Assembly (NCBI GenBank): GCA_916719935.1
Contig: CAKAPY010000112.1
Span: 1-5,195, forward strand
Length of the DNA: 5,195 nucleotides
Direction: 5' to 3'
DNA from: an uncultured Actinomyces sp.
GTDB lineage: Bacteria > Actinomycetota > Actinomycetes > Actinomycetales > Actinomycetaceae
Below are positions 1 through 5,195 of the stretch, piece after piece. Numbering within the stretch: position 1 is the first letter of the stretch; every line of letters begins with the position of its first letter. Under the pieces are notes generated by a model. The model had not been told where the DNA came from. It did no database searches and saw only the letters and a program-made list of their open reading frames with translations. The translations under genes and the position numbers were made by a program.

Positions 1-1
1 G

Positions 2-244
2 GCTGCTGGTAGTGATCGCATTCGTGAAGCTTTCGATCTTCTCCAGAAGACCGAAGGTAATCAGATGCGCCCGCGTCGAGTTCGCCCGGTACGCGAAAGC
101 AGCGGCCCGACTGAGTACGGCTCGCGTCCCGATGAAAAGCCGCGTTTTGGAGTGCGTTTGTCGCAACTGCCAGAAACTGACGCCAGCGCTGCCGGCACGG
201 AACAACGCGACGACGAAAGTTCGGAAACCGATCCCCAGAACTGA
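2..244 (+). CDS. C-terminal end of an unidentified protein with a charged disordered tail (5' partial)
   Basis: An open plus-strand frame enters from the left edge and ends at TGA 242-244, giving 80 residues. The first ~20 residues (beginning AAGSDRIREAFDLLQK) could form an amphipathic helix. After that comes an Arg/Pro-rich basic stretch (MRPRRVRPVRES). The last ~45 residues are rich in Glu, Asp, Ser, Thr, Pro and Gln, and end acidic (RDDESSETDPQN). This composition suggests an intrinsically disordered C-terminal tail. Codon choice (CGC/CGT Arg, GAA Glu, CTG/CTT/CTC Leu) resembles the neighbouring genes, which supports this frame over the competing one that reads through the stop. I do not recognise the family, because the conserved part lies outside the window. 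It converges on pepP, whose stop lies 36 bp away. An alternative is that this is not coding, which I consider less likely. Confidence 0.6.
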   Translation, partial: AAGSDRIREAFDLLQKTEGNQMRPRRVRPVRESSGPTEYGSRPDEKPRFGVRLSQLPETDASAAGTEQRDDESSETDPQN

Positions 245-268
245 CGTATATACGCGAAGTGGCCACTT
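245..268. repeat. Two adjacent small palindromes in the convergent gap
   Basis: Between the stop codons of two converging genes lie two perfect palindromes: CGTATATACG (245-254) and AAGTGGCCACTT (257-268). The second can form a short hairpin, extended by pairing 254-256 with 270-272 around a one-base bulge. The stem is short, has almost no natural loop, and no T-run follows on either strand. A weak bidirectional terminator is therefore possible but not shown. They could also be protein-binding sites or chance. Confidence 0.3.
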
Positions 269-280
269 GTGCATTCAAAC

Positions 281-1813
281 TTATGCGCGCCCTTGAGCGC
301 TGGCAATCCACGCCTCGACATCGGCAATGGTTCGCGGGATGTCTTCTGAGATTCGGGTGACGCTGCCATCAGCGTTCACTAAAACATCATCCTCAATGCG
401 CACGCCAATTCCGCGGAATTCCTCGGGGATTGCCATGTCATCGGCACGGAAGTACAAACCGGGTTCGATGGTGAAGCACATTCCGGGCTCCAGCAGCGCA
501 TCCTGGTACATTTCGCGACGCGCCTGAGCGCAGTCGTGAACATCCAGACCCAGGTGGTGGCTTGTACCGTGAGGCATCCAGCGGCGGTGCTGCTGGCCAT
601 TGGGAGAAAGAGATTCCTCTGCACTGACGGGCAGTAGGCCCCATTCTTCAAGGCGTGCGGCAATAACCTTCATAGCGGCATCGTGCACGTCGCGGAAGCG
701 GGTTCCGGGTTGATTTGCACGCTCAAGTGCGGCCTCACAGGCATCCAAAACCGCCTGGTACACCTTCGCCTGAGTGGGGGAGAAGGTTCCATTGACGGGC
801 AGGGTGCGGGTGATATCTGCGGTGTAGAGCGAATCAACCTCAACGCCGGCATCAACCAAAACCAGGTCGCCATCGTTGACTGGACCGTCGTTGTCGATCC
901 AGTGCAGAGTATTCGCGTGGTTGCCCGAGGCGGCGATGGTGTCGTAGCCCAAGCCGTTTCCTTCTTCGCGGGCTACCGCACCAAAGGCGCCCTCGATGAC
1001 GCGTTCGCCGCGGCGGTGACCAGCGGCTCGGGGAAGTGAACGAAGGATATCTTCAAATCCAGCCTTTGTGATCTCGACTGCGCGACGCAATTCAGAGATC
1101 TCAAATTTGTCCTTGCACAGGCGGATTTCTGAGAGACGCTCTTCCAAAGCGTCATCGGTTTCGGCAGTGTCGCCACCAAAAGGCAGGCCTGCCTGCATGC
1201 GCACCTCGTTGACCATGGCTTCCACGGCCTCGTCGACATTGCGAACCACGCGCAAACGAACGATTCCCGCGTCCTTGGCCAGAGCATCGCGAAGGGTATC
1301 GATGTGTTCGCAACGCAGACCGGTTTCGGTTGCAACTTCCTCGAGAGAGGGGCGGGCACCTACCCAGAACTCGCCGTAGCGTGAGTCGGAGTAGAACTCT
1401 TGGGAAGAACGGGAGGTGCGAGGCTTGAAATACAGCACCGCCTCGTGACCGCCTTCGGGAAGGGGTTCGAGGACAATGACCGAATCGGGTTCGCGTTCTT
1501 GCCCAAGACCGGACAGGTGAGCGAAAGCCGAGTAAGCGCGGAAACGGTAGGTGCAGTCGTTTGAGCGAACCTTATAGGTCCCTGCGGGGATGACCAGTCG
1601 TTCCCCGGTGAAGGGCTCTCCGGCTGCAGTTGCGCGAGCGGGAAGGTAGTCGGCAACGGCCGATCGAGTAATACCCGGATCAGGACGCGGCCCCCATTGG
1701 GAGCCCATGAATTCTCGGAATGCATCTGAGGATGGGCGGCGCGATCGATTATTCACGCGCTCGGCCAAAGAATCGGGTGCTTCCTCCGCGGAGGTTGTTT
1801 CAGTCGTAGTCAT
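281..1813 (-). CDS. pepP: Xaa-Pro aminopeptidase (aminopeptidase P, M24B metallopeptidase)
   Basis: A 510-residue, probably cytoplasmic enzyme that removes an N-terminal residue preceding proline and so takes part in peptide turnover. Residues 1-45 are a polar extension. About 45-200 match the aminopeptidase P N-terminal domain (GERLVIPAG, then YLSG-like AHLSGLG). About 235-490 are the pita-bread M24 catalytic domain. By alignment to remembered E. coli PepP, the five dinuclear-metal ligands are present: D321 (VDAG), D333 (ADITRT), H419 (GTSHHLGLDVHD), E450 (TIEPGLYF) and E474 (VRIEDD). The supporting histidines H304, H415 and H426 are also present. D321 to D333 is one residue longer than the D260-D271 spacing of E. 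coli PepP. The length is greater than E. coli (about 440), mostly from the N-terminal extension. ATG at 1813 is the only reasonable start: the next in-frame Met is residue 36, and there is no upstream in-frame start. No good Shine-Dalgarno lies at normal distance; a GGGGA sits 18 nt upstream. It is divergent from the PHP gene. A prolidase is the alternative, but the N-terminal domain favours aminopeptidase P. Confidence 0.93.
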   Translation of the reverse strand: MTTTETTSAEEAPDSLAERVNNRSRRPSSDAFREFMGSQWGPRPDPGITRSAVADYLPARATAAGEPFTGERLVIPAGTYKVRSNDCTYRFRAYSAFAHLSGLGQEREPDSVIVLEPLPEGGHEAVLYFKPRTSRSSQEFYSDSRYGEFWVGARPSLEEVATETGLRCEHIDTLRDALAKDAGIVRLRVVRNVDEAVEAMVNEVRMQAGLPFGGDTAETDDALEERLSEIRLCKDKFEISELRRAVEITKAGFEDILRSLPRAAGHRRGERVIEGAFGAVAREEGNGLGYDTIAASGNHANTLHWIDNDGPVNDGDLVLVDAGVEVDSLYTADITRTLPVNGTFSPTQAKVYQAVLDACEAALERANQPGTRFRDVHDAAMKVIAARLEEWGLLPVSAEESLSPNGQQHRRWMPHGTSHHLGLDVHDCAQARREMYQDALLEPGMCFTIEPGLYFRADDMAIPEEFRGIGVRIEDDVLVNADGSVTRISEDIPRTIADVEAWIASAQGRA

Positions 1814-1821
1814 AGTGTCAT
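1810..1821 (-). other. Possible three-codon upstream ORF overlapping the pepP start
   Basis: Reading the minus strand, ATG ACA CTA TGA (1821 to 1810) encodes Met-Thr-Leu-stop. Its stop overlaps the pepP ATG (1813-1811) in a TATGA arrangement. A purine-rich GGGGAAAG (1836-1829) lies upstream: its GGGGA ends 10 nt before this small ATG but 18 nt before the pepP ATG, so it is better spaced for the mini-ORF. This would fit termination-reinitiation at pepP, but a 12-nt ORF can easily arise by chance. Confidence 0.25.
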
Positions 1822-1857
1822 GGTCTCACTTTCCCCGTGCGGCGTGCTACGCGGACC

Positions 1858-1870
1858 GTATTCTAAATAC
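1858..1870. promoter_or_regulatory. Probable divergent promoter core (PHP gene / pepP)
   Basis: The 57 bp between the divergent start codons contain an inverted repeat, GTATT-CTA-AATAC, directly abutting the PHP start codon. On the plus strand TATTCT (1859-1864) fits the actinobacterial TANNNT -10 consensus, and its end is 6 nt from A1871, the position expected for a transcript beginning at the start codon. On the minus strand TAGAAT (1865-1860) is a comparable -10 that would give pepP a leader of about 40 nt. No convincing -35 box is visible for either direction. The call is inferred from pattern and position only. Confidence 0.4.
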
Positions 1871-2716
1871 ATGACGAGGATCGATCTTCATACACACAGT
1901 GCGTATTCGGACGGTACCGATACTCCCGCCGAACTCATGGAGAAAGCGCGTCAGGCGCATGTTGATGTCGTGGGGCTGACCGACCATGACACCTACGCTG
2001 GCTGGGACGAGGCCGCAGCGTGCGTTGAGCGAACTGGGGTGTCCTTAGTGCGCGGGGTGGAGTTGTCCTGCGCGCGTGAGGGGATCACCGTTCACCTTCT
2101 GGGATACCTTCCCGATCCCGCGAACGAGGCCCTGCGTGCAGTGCAGCGTCGTGCAACTGAGTCGCGTCTCACGCGTGCGCAAAAAATTGTTGAACGCCTC
2201 GCAGAGGATTACCCAATCACGTGGGAGCAGGTGCGCGCTCTTGCGCCTGAAGATGGGCCGGTTGGGCGTCCGCATATTGCGGATGCCCTGGTTGAAGTAG
2301 GAGCTTTTCCTGATCGCAGCGCCGTTTTTACGCAGACTCTGCACCCTTCTAGTAAGTATTACGTCATGCACTGGGCACCCGACCCCGTCGATGCTGTGGA
2401 GCTGGTTCGGGCCGCCGGGGGAGTCCCTGTGTTGGCGCATCCGCGCGCGCGGGCTCGCCAAAGGCTTCTGCCTGAGGAAGTCATTGATATGATGAAAGAA
2501 GCGGGCCTGTTCGGGATTGAGCGCGATCATCGTGATCATACCGAAGAGGATCGAGCCGATGTGGAGCGGATCGCACGCCGTTTGAAGCTGGAAGTATTTG
2601 GTTCCTCCGACTATCACGGCCTAGGAAAGCCGAATCAACTTGGTGAAAACCTAACGGATCAGTCGGTGCTGAACAAACTTGAAGAGGAAGCGTTTTTAGA
2701 GGTCCTGCACCCATGA
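1871..2716 (+). CDS. PHP-domain metallophosphoesterase (TrpH/YciV, RNase AM-like family)
   Basis: A 281-residue cytoplasmic PHP hydrolase. Characterised relatives (E. coli YciV/RNase AM and the Chromobacterium 3',5'-nucleotide bisphosphate phosphatase) remove 5' nucleotides from short RNAs or dephosphorylate nucleotide bisphosphates; that activity is inferred here. The PHP metal motifs appear in order: IDLHTHS (H7, H9) with D14, GLTDHD (D38, H39), VELS (E64), HLLGY (H75), GRPHIA (H135), VLAHPRA (H190), ERDHRDH and GSSDYHG (D247, H249). The inserted helical region ~90-165 is typical of the family. I chose ATG 1871 over an in-frame ATG at 1820 because the family begins directly with xRIDLHTHS and the extra 17 residues (beginning MVSLSPCGVL) are unlike it. 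No Shine-Dalgarno precedes either start; a -10-like TATTCT just upstream suggests leaderless translation. Its TGA overlaps the next gene's ATG (ATGA), so the two are likely co-translated. The exact substrate is uncertain. Confidence 0.87.
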   Translation: MTRIDLHTHSAYSDGTDTPAELMEKARQAHVDVVGLTDHDTYAGWDEAAACVERTGVSLVRGVELSCAREGITVHLLGYLPDPANEALRAVQRRATESRLTRAQKIVERLAEDYPITWEQVRALAPEDGPVGRPHIADALVEVGAFPDRSAVFTQTLHPSSKYYVMHWAPDPVDAVELVRAAGGVPVLAHPRARARQRLLPEEVIDMMKEAGLFGIERDHRDHTEEDRADVERIARRLKLEVFGSSDYHGLGKPNQLGENLTDQSVLNKLEEEAFLEVLHP

Positions 2717-3351
2717 GTATCGGTTCTGTTGTGGACATTACGGTCTTGTTGACGACTTTTGCGACTTTGATCGTCATTTTGGACCCTATGGGCTTGATGC
2801 CTGTCTTCTTGGGGCTGACCTCCAAGCTGTCACGCAATGCTCAGCGTAAAGCGGCTTTCCAAGCCTCGCTGGTGTCTTTCGGAGTCATCCTTACTTTCGC
2901 TTTCCTTGGGCAGCAGATTTTGCGCGCACTCCATATTTCAATGGAATCGTTGAAACTTTCCGGTGGCGTGCTGTTGTTCTTGGTTGCAATGGAATTGCTG
3001 ACCTCCAGCGACATGGAGCAGCCCGATACCGGTGATGACGCAGTGAACGTTGCATTGGTCCCGTTGGGGATTCCGCTGCTTGCTGGCCCGGGTGCGATTG
3101 TTGCTGTGATGGTGTCGATGGCACAGGCTCACACAGTGGGTTCCATTGTTGGTGTTGTTGGTGCAGTTGTTGCAACCCACGTGGTGATTTGGCTGTCAAT
3201 GCGTTTCGCGTTGGAACTCTCGCGGTTCCTGGGAACGGGTGGCATTATGTTGCTCACGAAAATTTCCGGTGTGCTTTTGGCCGCTATTGCAACAGAACTG
3301 GTGATGGGTGGCGTTTTCGACTTTATTAAGAACGCTGGAATCGTTCACTAG
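2713..3351 (+). CDS. MarC family (UPF0056) integral membrane protein
   Basis: A 212-residue hydrophobic protein of the MarC/UPF0056 family, located in the cytoplasmic membrane. About six transmembrane segments are visible at roughly residues 6-30, 48-68, 80-97, 112-135, 142-163 and 176-198, with a polar loop at 98-110 (SSDMEQPDTGDD). Family signatures are ILDPMGLMPVFLGLT near the N terminus (D24, P25) and VPLGIPLLAGPGAI in the middle (116-129). The length is normal for the family. The name comes from the mar locus of E. coli, but marC was later shown not to act in multidrug resistance, and no transport substrate is established. The start ATG overlaps the PHP stop (ATGA); with no separate leader, expression likely depends on translation of the upstream gene. 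The T-rich, GTT/GTG/TTG-heavy codons reflect the Val/Leu-rich protein and need not mean transfer. Confidence 0.91.
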   Translation: MSIGSVVDITVLLTTFATLIVILDPMGLMPVFLGLTSKLSRNAQRKAAFQASLVSFGVILTFAFLGQQILRALHISMESLKLSGGVLLFLVAMELLTSSDMEQPDTGDDAVNVALVPLGIPLLAGPGAIVAVMVSMAQAHTVGSIVGVVGAVVATHVVIWLSMRFALELSRFLGTGGIMLLTKISGVLLAAIATELVMGGVFDFIKNAGIVH

Positions 3352-3356
3352 TCAGG

Positions 3357-3362
3357 TTGACA
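3357..3362 (+). promoter_or_regulatory. Possible -35 box (TTGACA) after the MarC gene
   Basis: A perfect TTGACA hexamer begins 5 bp after the MarC-family stop codon. The -10 candidates after it are poorly placed: TATCTC (3377-3382) has a 14-bp spacer, shorter than the usual 16-18. It may belong to a glgP promoter or be coincidental. Confidence 0.2.
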
Positions 3363-3382
3363 GGCCGTCATCTTTTTATCTC

Positions 3383-3399
3383 GCCCCGCTTTGTGGGGC
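3383..3399 (+). terminator. GC-rich hairpin between the MarC gene and glgP
   Basis: GCCCCGC-TTT-GTGGGGC forms a 7-bp stem (one G-U pair) with a three-base loop, 32 bp after the MarC stop. It is the best candidate terminator for the PHP-MarC operon. It lacks the usual downstream T-run: TACAGTAGGCTTATT follows, and a T-run (3373-3377) lies before the stem instead. It may be a weak or factor-assisted terminator, or a leader structure for glgP if transcription starts upstream. Confidence 0.4.
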
Positions 3400-3410
3400 T
3401 ACAGTAGGCT
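3400..3410 (+). promoter_or_regulatory. Possible -10 elements of a glgP promoter
   Basis: Two overlapping hexamers fitting TANNNT occur just after the hairpin: TACAGT (3400-3405) and TAGGCT (3405-3410). Either would give a glgP leader of roughly 40-50 nt. At 17-bp spacing no recognisable -35 is found (TATCTC lies at 3377-3382). The assignment rests on the -10 pattern and on position between a hairpin and a strong ribosome binding site. Confidence 0.28.
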
Positions 3411-3416
3411 TATTCC

Positions 3417-3434
3417 AGTGCTACCGGTAGTGCT
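3417..3434. promoter_or_regulatory. Operator-like palindrome with direct repeats upstream of glgP
   Basis: The perfect 10-bp palindrome CTACCGGTAG (3421-3430) is embedded in AGTGCT-ACCGGT-AGTGCT, so the hexamer AGTGCT is repeated directly at 3417-3422 and 3429-3434. The centre is a CpG, as is common in LacI/GalR-family operators, and it lies 33 bp before the glgP start and just downstream of the possible -10. That is a position where a bound repressor would block transcription. No regulator gene is present in the window, so the binding protein is unknown. Confidence 0.35.
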
Positions 3435-3445
3435 GAGTCAATCGC

Positions 3446-3451
3446 AAGGAG
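3446..3451 (+). promoter_or_regulatory. Strong Shine-Dalgarno site for glgP
   Basis: AAGGAG, continued by AG, lies 7 nt upstream of ATG 3459. This is the clearest ribosome binding site in the window and fixes the glgP start. Confidence 0.88.
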
Positions 3452-3458
3452 AGATTTT

Positions 3459-5195
3459 ATGAGCCGGTCCCTAGAGGAACAGCTGAAGTCCCAGGTACGC
3501 GCAGTGTCCGGACGCCCAGAACGCGTCTCGACTGAGATGGAAGCGTGGCAGGGCCTTTCGGCGGCAATCATTGATCGTATTGCTGATCGCTGGCATGCAA
3601 CTGAGCGCACCTACTCGGTGGGTCGTATGGAACACTACTTCTCCGCAGAGTTCCTTATGGGGCGTGCGTTGCTCAATAACCTTTCCAACCTTGGAATGGT
3701 TGACGAGGCCCGCGAGGCCTTGGCTGCACTGGGCAAGGATCTGTCCGTGGTTCTGGAAGAAGAACCCGATGCCGCTTTGGGTAATGGTGGTCTTGGTCGT
3801 CTGGCAGCGTGCTTCCTTGATTCCTGCGCAACCTTGGATCTTCCCGTTGCCGGTTATGGCATCTTGTACCGCTACGGGCTTTTCAAGCAGCTCTTCGACA
3901 ACGGTTTCCAGACCGAGCACCCTGATCCCTGGATGGAAGAGGGCTACCCCTTCGTCATTCGTCGCGAAGAAGAACAGCGCATTGTTCGTTACGCGGATCT
4001 GACCGTTCGCGCGATTCCTTATGACATGCCGATTACCGGTTACGGCACCCAGAACGTCAATACTTTGCGTCTGTGGAAGGCCGAGCCCATGGAAGAGTTC
4101 GACTACGACGCGTTCAATTCGCAGCGCTTTACCGATGCGATTGTCGACCGCGAGCGCACCATGGATATCTCCCGTGTTCTTTACCCGAATGACACGACCT
4201 TTGAAGGTAAGGTTCTGCGTGTTCGCCAGCAGTACTTCTTCTGCTCTGCGTCGCTGCAGGCCATTGTTGATAACTACGTTGCTGAGCACGGTTCGGACCT
4301 GCGCGGTTTTGCAGAGTACAACGCCATCCAGCTCAATGACACTCACCCGGTTCTTGCGATTCCTGAGCTCATGCGCATCCTGATGGATGAGCATGGCCTG
4401 GGTTGGGAAGACGCGTGGGCTGTTGTCTCGCGTACCTTTGCCTACACGAACCACACGGTTTTGGCTGAGGCGCTTGAGACCTGGGATATCCACATCTTCG
4501 ATCGTCTCTTCCCGCGTATTTCTGAAATCGTCCGAGAAATCGACCGTCGCTTCCGCATTGACATGTCCGAGCGCGGCGTTGATGGCGCGACCATTGACTA
4601 CATGGCTCCCGTCTCCGGTAACACGGTTCGCATGGCCTGGATCGCCTGCTACGCCTCGTACTCGATCAATGGCGTGGCCGCGCTGCACACTGAAATTATC
4701 AAGCGTGAGACGCTCAAAGAGTGGTACGCGATTTGGCCTGAGCGCTTCAACAATAAGACCAATGGCGTGACTCCGCGTCGTTGGCTCAAGCAGTGCAACC
4801 CGCGCTTGGCAACGCTTCTGGATGAAGTGACCGGCTCGGATCGCTGGGTGACCGACCTTGATGCGCTTTCTGAGTACACAGGTGTGGGTAACTCGGAACT
4901 TTATGCTCGTCTGGCTCAGATTAAGCATGCGAATAAGGTTGACTTTGCTGCATGGATCAAGGACCGCGAAGGCGTCGAGATCGACCCAGATGCAATTTAC
5001 GACGTCCAGATCAAGCGTCTGCACGAGTACAAGCGTCAGCTGCTCAATGCCTTCTACGTCTTGGATCTGTACTTCCGTATGAAGGACAATCCTGCTTTGG
5101 ATGTCCCCAAGCGAGTGTTCATCTTTGGTGCGAAGGCCGCTCCCGGCTACATCCGCGCCAAGGCGATTATTAAGCTGATTAACACCATTGCCGAT
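3459..5195 (+). CDS. glgP: Glycogen/maltodextrin phosphorylase, GT35 (3' partial)
   Basis: The first 579 residues of a PLP-dependent alpha-glucan phosphorylase, which releases glucose 1-phosphate from glycogen or maltodextrin using phosphate in the cytoplasm. Full-length classical enzymes are about 750-830 residues, so roughly 70-75% is present; the frame is open to the last base. Family blocks appear in order: YFSAEFLMGR (60-69), ALGNGGLGRLAACFLD (106-121), PYDMPITGY (187-195), NTLRLWKAEP (201-210), RVLYPND (239-245), QQYFFCSASLQ (257-267), LNDTHP (292-297), AYTNHTVLAEALE (328-340; H332 corresponds to rabbit H377), NGVAALHT (404-411), NKTNGVTPRRWL (432-443) and IKRLHEYKRQLLN (518-530; R520 and K525 correspond to rabbit phosphate contacts R569 and K574). 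The PLP-binding lysine lies beyond the window. The short N terminus lacks the phosphorylation-controlled segment of animal enzymes. The loop between PW (157-158) and PYD (187-189) is about seven residues shorter than in rabbit. It has its own intergenic control region. Glycogen versus maltodextrin preference cannot be decided. Confidence 0.96.
   Translation, partial: MSRSLEEQLKSQVRAVSGRPERVSTEMEAWQGLSAAIIDRIADRWHATERTYSVGRMEHYFSAEFLMGRALLNNLSNLGMVDEAREALAALGKDLSVVLEEEPDAALGNGGLGRLAACFLDSCATLDLPVAGYGILYRYGLFKQLFDNGFQTEHPDPWMEEGYPFVIRREEEQRIVRYADLTVRAIPYDMPITGYGTQNVNTLRLWKAEPMEEFDYDAFNSQRFTDAIVDRERTMDISRVLYPNDTTFEGKVLRVRQQYFFCSASLQAIVDNYVAEHGSDLRGFAEYNAIQLNDTHPVLAIPELMRILMDEHGLGWEDAWAVVSRTFAYTNHTVLAEALETWDIHIFDRLFPRISEIVREIDRRFRIDMSERGVDGATIDYMAPVSGNTVRMAWIACYASYSINGVAALHTEIIKRETLKEWYAIWPERFNNKTNGVTPRRWLKQCNPRLATLLDEVTGSDRWVTDLDALSEYTGVGNSELYARLAQIKHANKVDFAAWIKDREGVEIDPDAIYDVQIKRLHEYKRQLLNAFYVLDLYFRMKDNPALDVPKRVFIFGAKAAPGYIRAKAIIKLINTIAD

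Noticed and set aside
12..296. A 94-codon plus-strand frame beginning MIAFVKLSIF at the left edge
   Set aside because: The alternative frame ending at 244 has more natural codon use and composition. This one reads through into the pepP end and gives a Cys/Arg-rich product typical of a wrong frame.
683..1039. A 118-codon plus-strand frame opposite pepP
   Set aside because: It is in a shadow frame of a clearly conserved M24 domain, with no recognisable product.
1820..1870. Extension of the PHP protein by 17 residues from ATG 1820
   Set aside because: The family normally begins at the MxRIDLHTHS block. The extension lacks a ribosome binding site, overlaps the promoter-like repeat and has unlikely composition.
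2045..2617. A 190-codon open frame antisense to the PHP gene
   Set aside because: The sense strand shows the conserved PHP metal motifs throughout; the antisense product has no recognisable domain or ribosome binding site.
2881..3199. Lower-GC, T/G-rich stretch in the MarC gene as a sign of horizontal transfer
   Set aside because: The bias comes from the many Val, Leu, Phe and Ile codons of a membrane protein; the gene is complete and tightly coupled to its neighbour.
3383..3399. Riboswitch upstream of glgP
   Set aside because: The intergenic region is only 107 bp and shows one simple hairpin, without the multi-stem conserved core expected of a known riboswitch class.
3471..5024. A 517-codon open frame antisense to glgP
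   Set aside because: It shares codon boundaries with glgP, so it stays open only because glgP avoids TTA, CTA and TCA, the complements of the stop codons. Its own stop is the complement of the rare CTA at glgP Leu5. The product (His/Arg/Val-rich) resembles no family, while the sense strand carries a complete set of phosphorylase motifs.

Overview
The window looks like chromosomal housekeeping DNA from a medium-GC actinobacterium. My best guess is the Actinomycetaceae or a close relative, because all gene families, the codon bias and the apparent leaderless start fit that group. This placement is inference from sequence style only; no rRNA or other marker is present. I see no mobile elements, CRISPR arrays, tRNAs or rRNAs.

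Layout, left to right. (1) The C-terminal end of an unidentified plus-strand gene, with a charged, probably disordered tail, stops at 244. (2) A 36-bp convergent gap holds two small perfect palindromes. (3) A complete minus-strand M24 metallopeptidase, Xaa-Pro aminopeptidase (pepP, 281-1813), has all five metal ligands. (4) A 57-bp divergent region holds what may be a shared two-way promoter centred on an inverted repeat (1858-1870). (5) A plus-strand pair follows: a PHP-domain metallophosphoesterase (1871-2716) overlapping a MarC-family six-helix membrane protein (2713-3351) by ATGA, so the two are probably translated in a coupled way. (6) A 107-bp intergenic stretch contains a GC-rich hairpin, possible promoter elements, a palindromic operator-like site and a strong Shine-Dalgarno sequence. 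(7) The first 579 codons of glycogen phosphorylase (glgP, GT35) start at 3459 and run off the right edge in frame.

Functionally the genes cover peptide turnover (pepP), probable nucleotide or short-RNA 5'-end turnover (PHP protein), an inner-membrane protein of unknown role (MarC) and storage-glucan breakdown (glgP). Only the PHP-MarC pair shows sequence evidence of co-expression. glgP appears to have its own control region.

I found no convincing new biological system. The points most worth a second look are regulatory: the leaderless-type start of the PHP gene within a divergent promoter, a three-codon upstream ORF overlapping the pepP start, and the palindrome with flanking direct repeats just upstream of glgP. 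A 517-codon ORF antisense to glgP is striking in length but is explained by codon bias.
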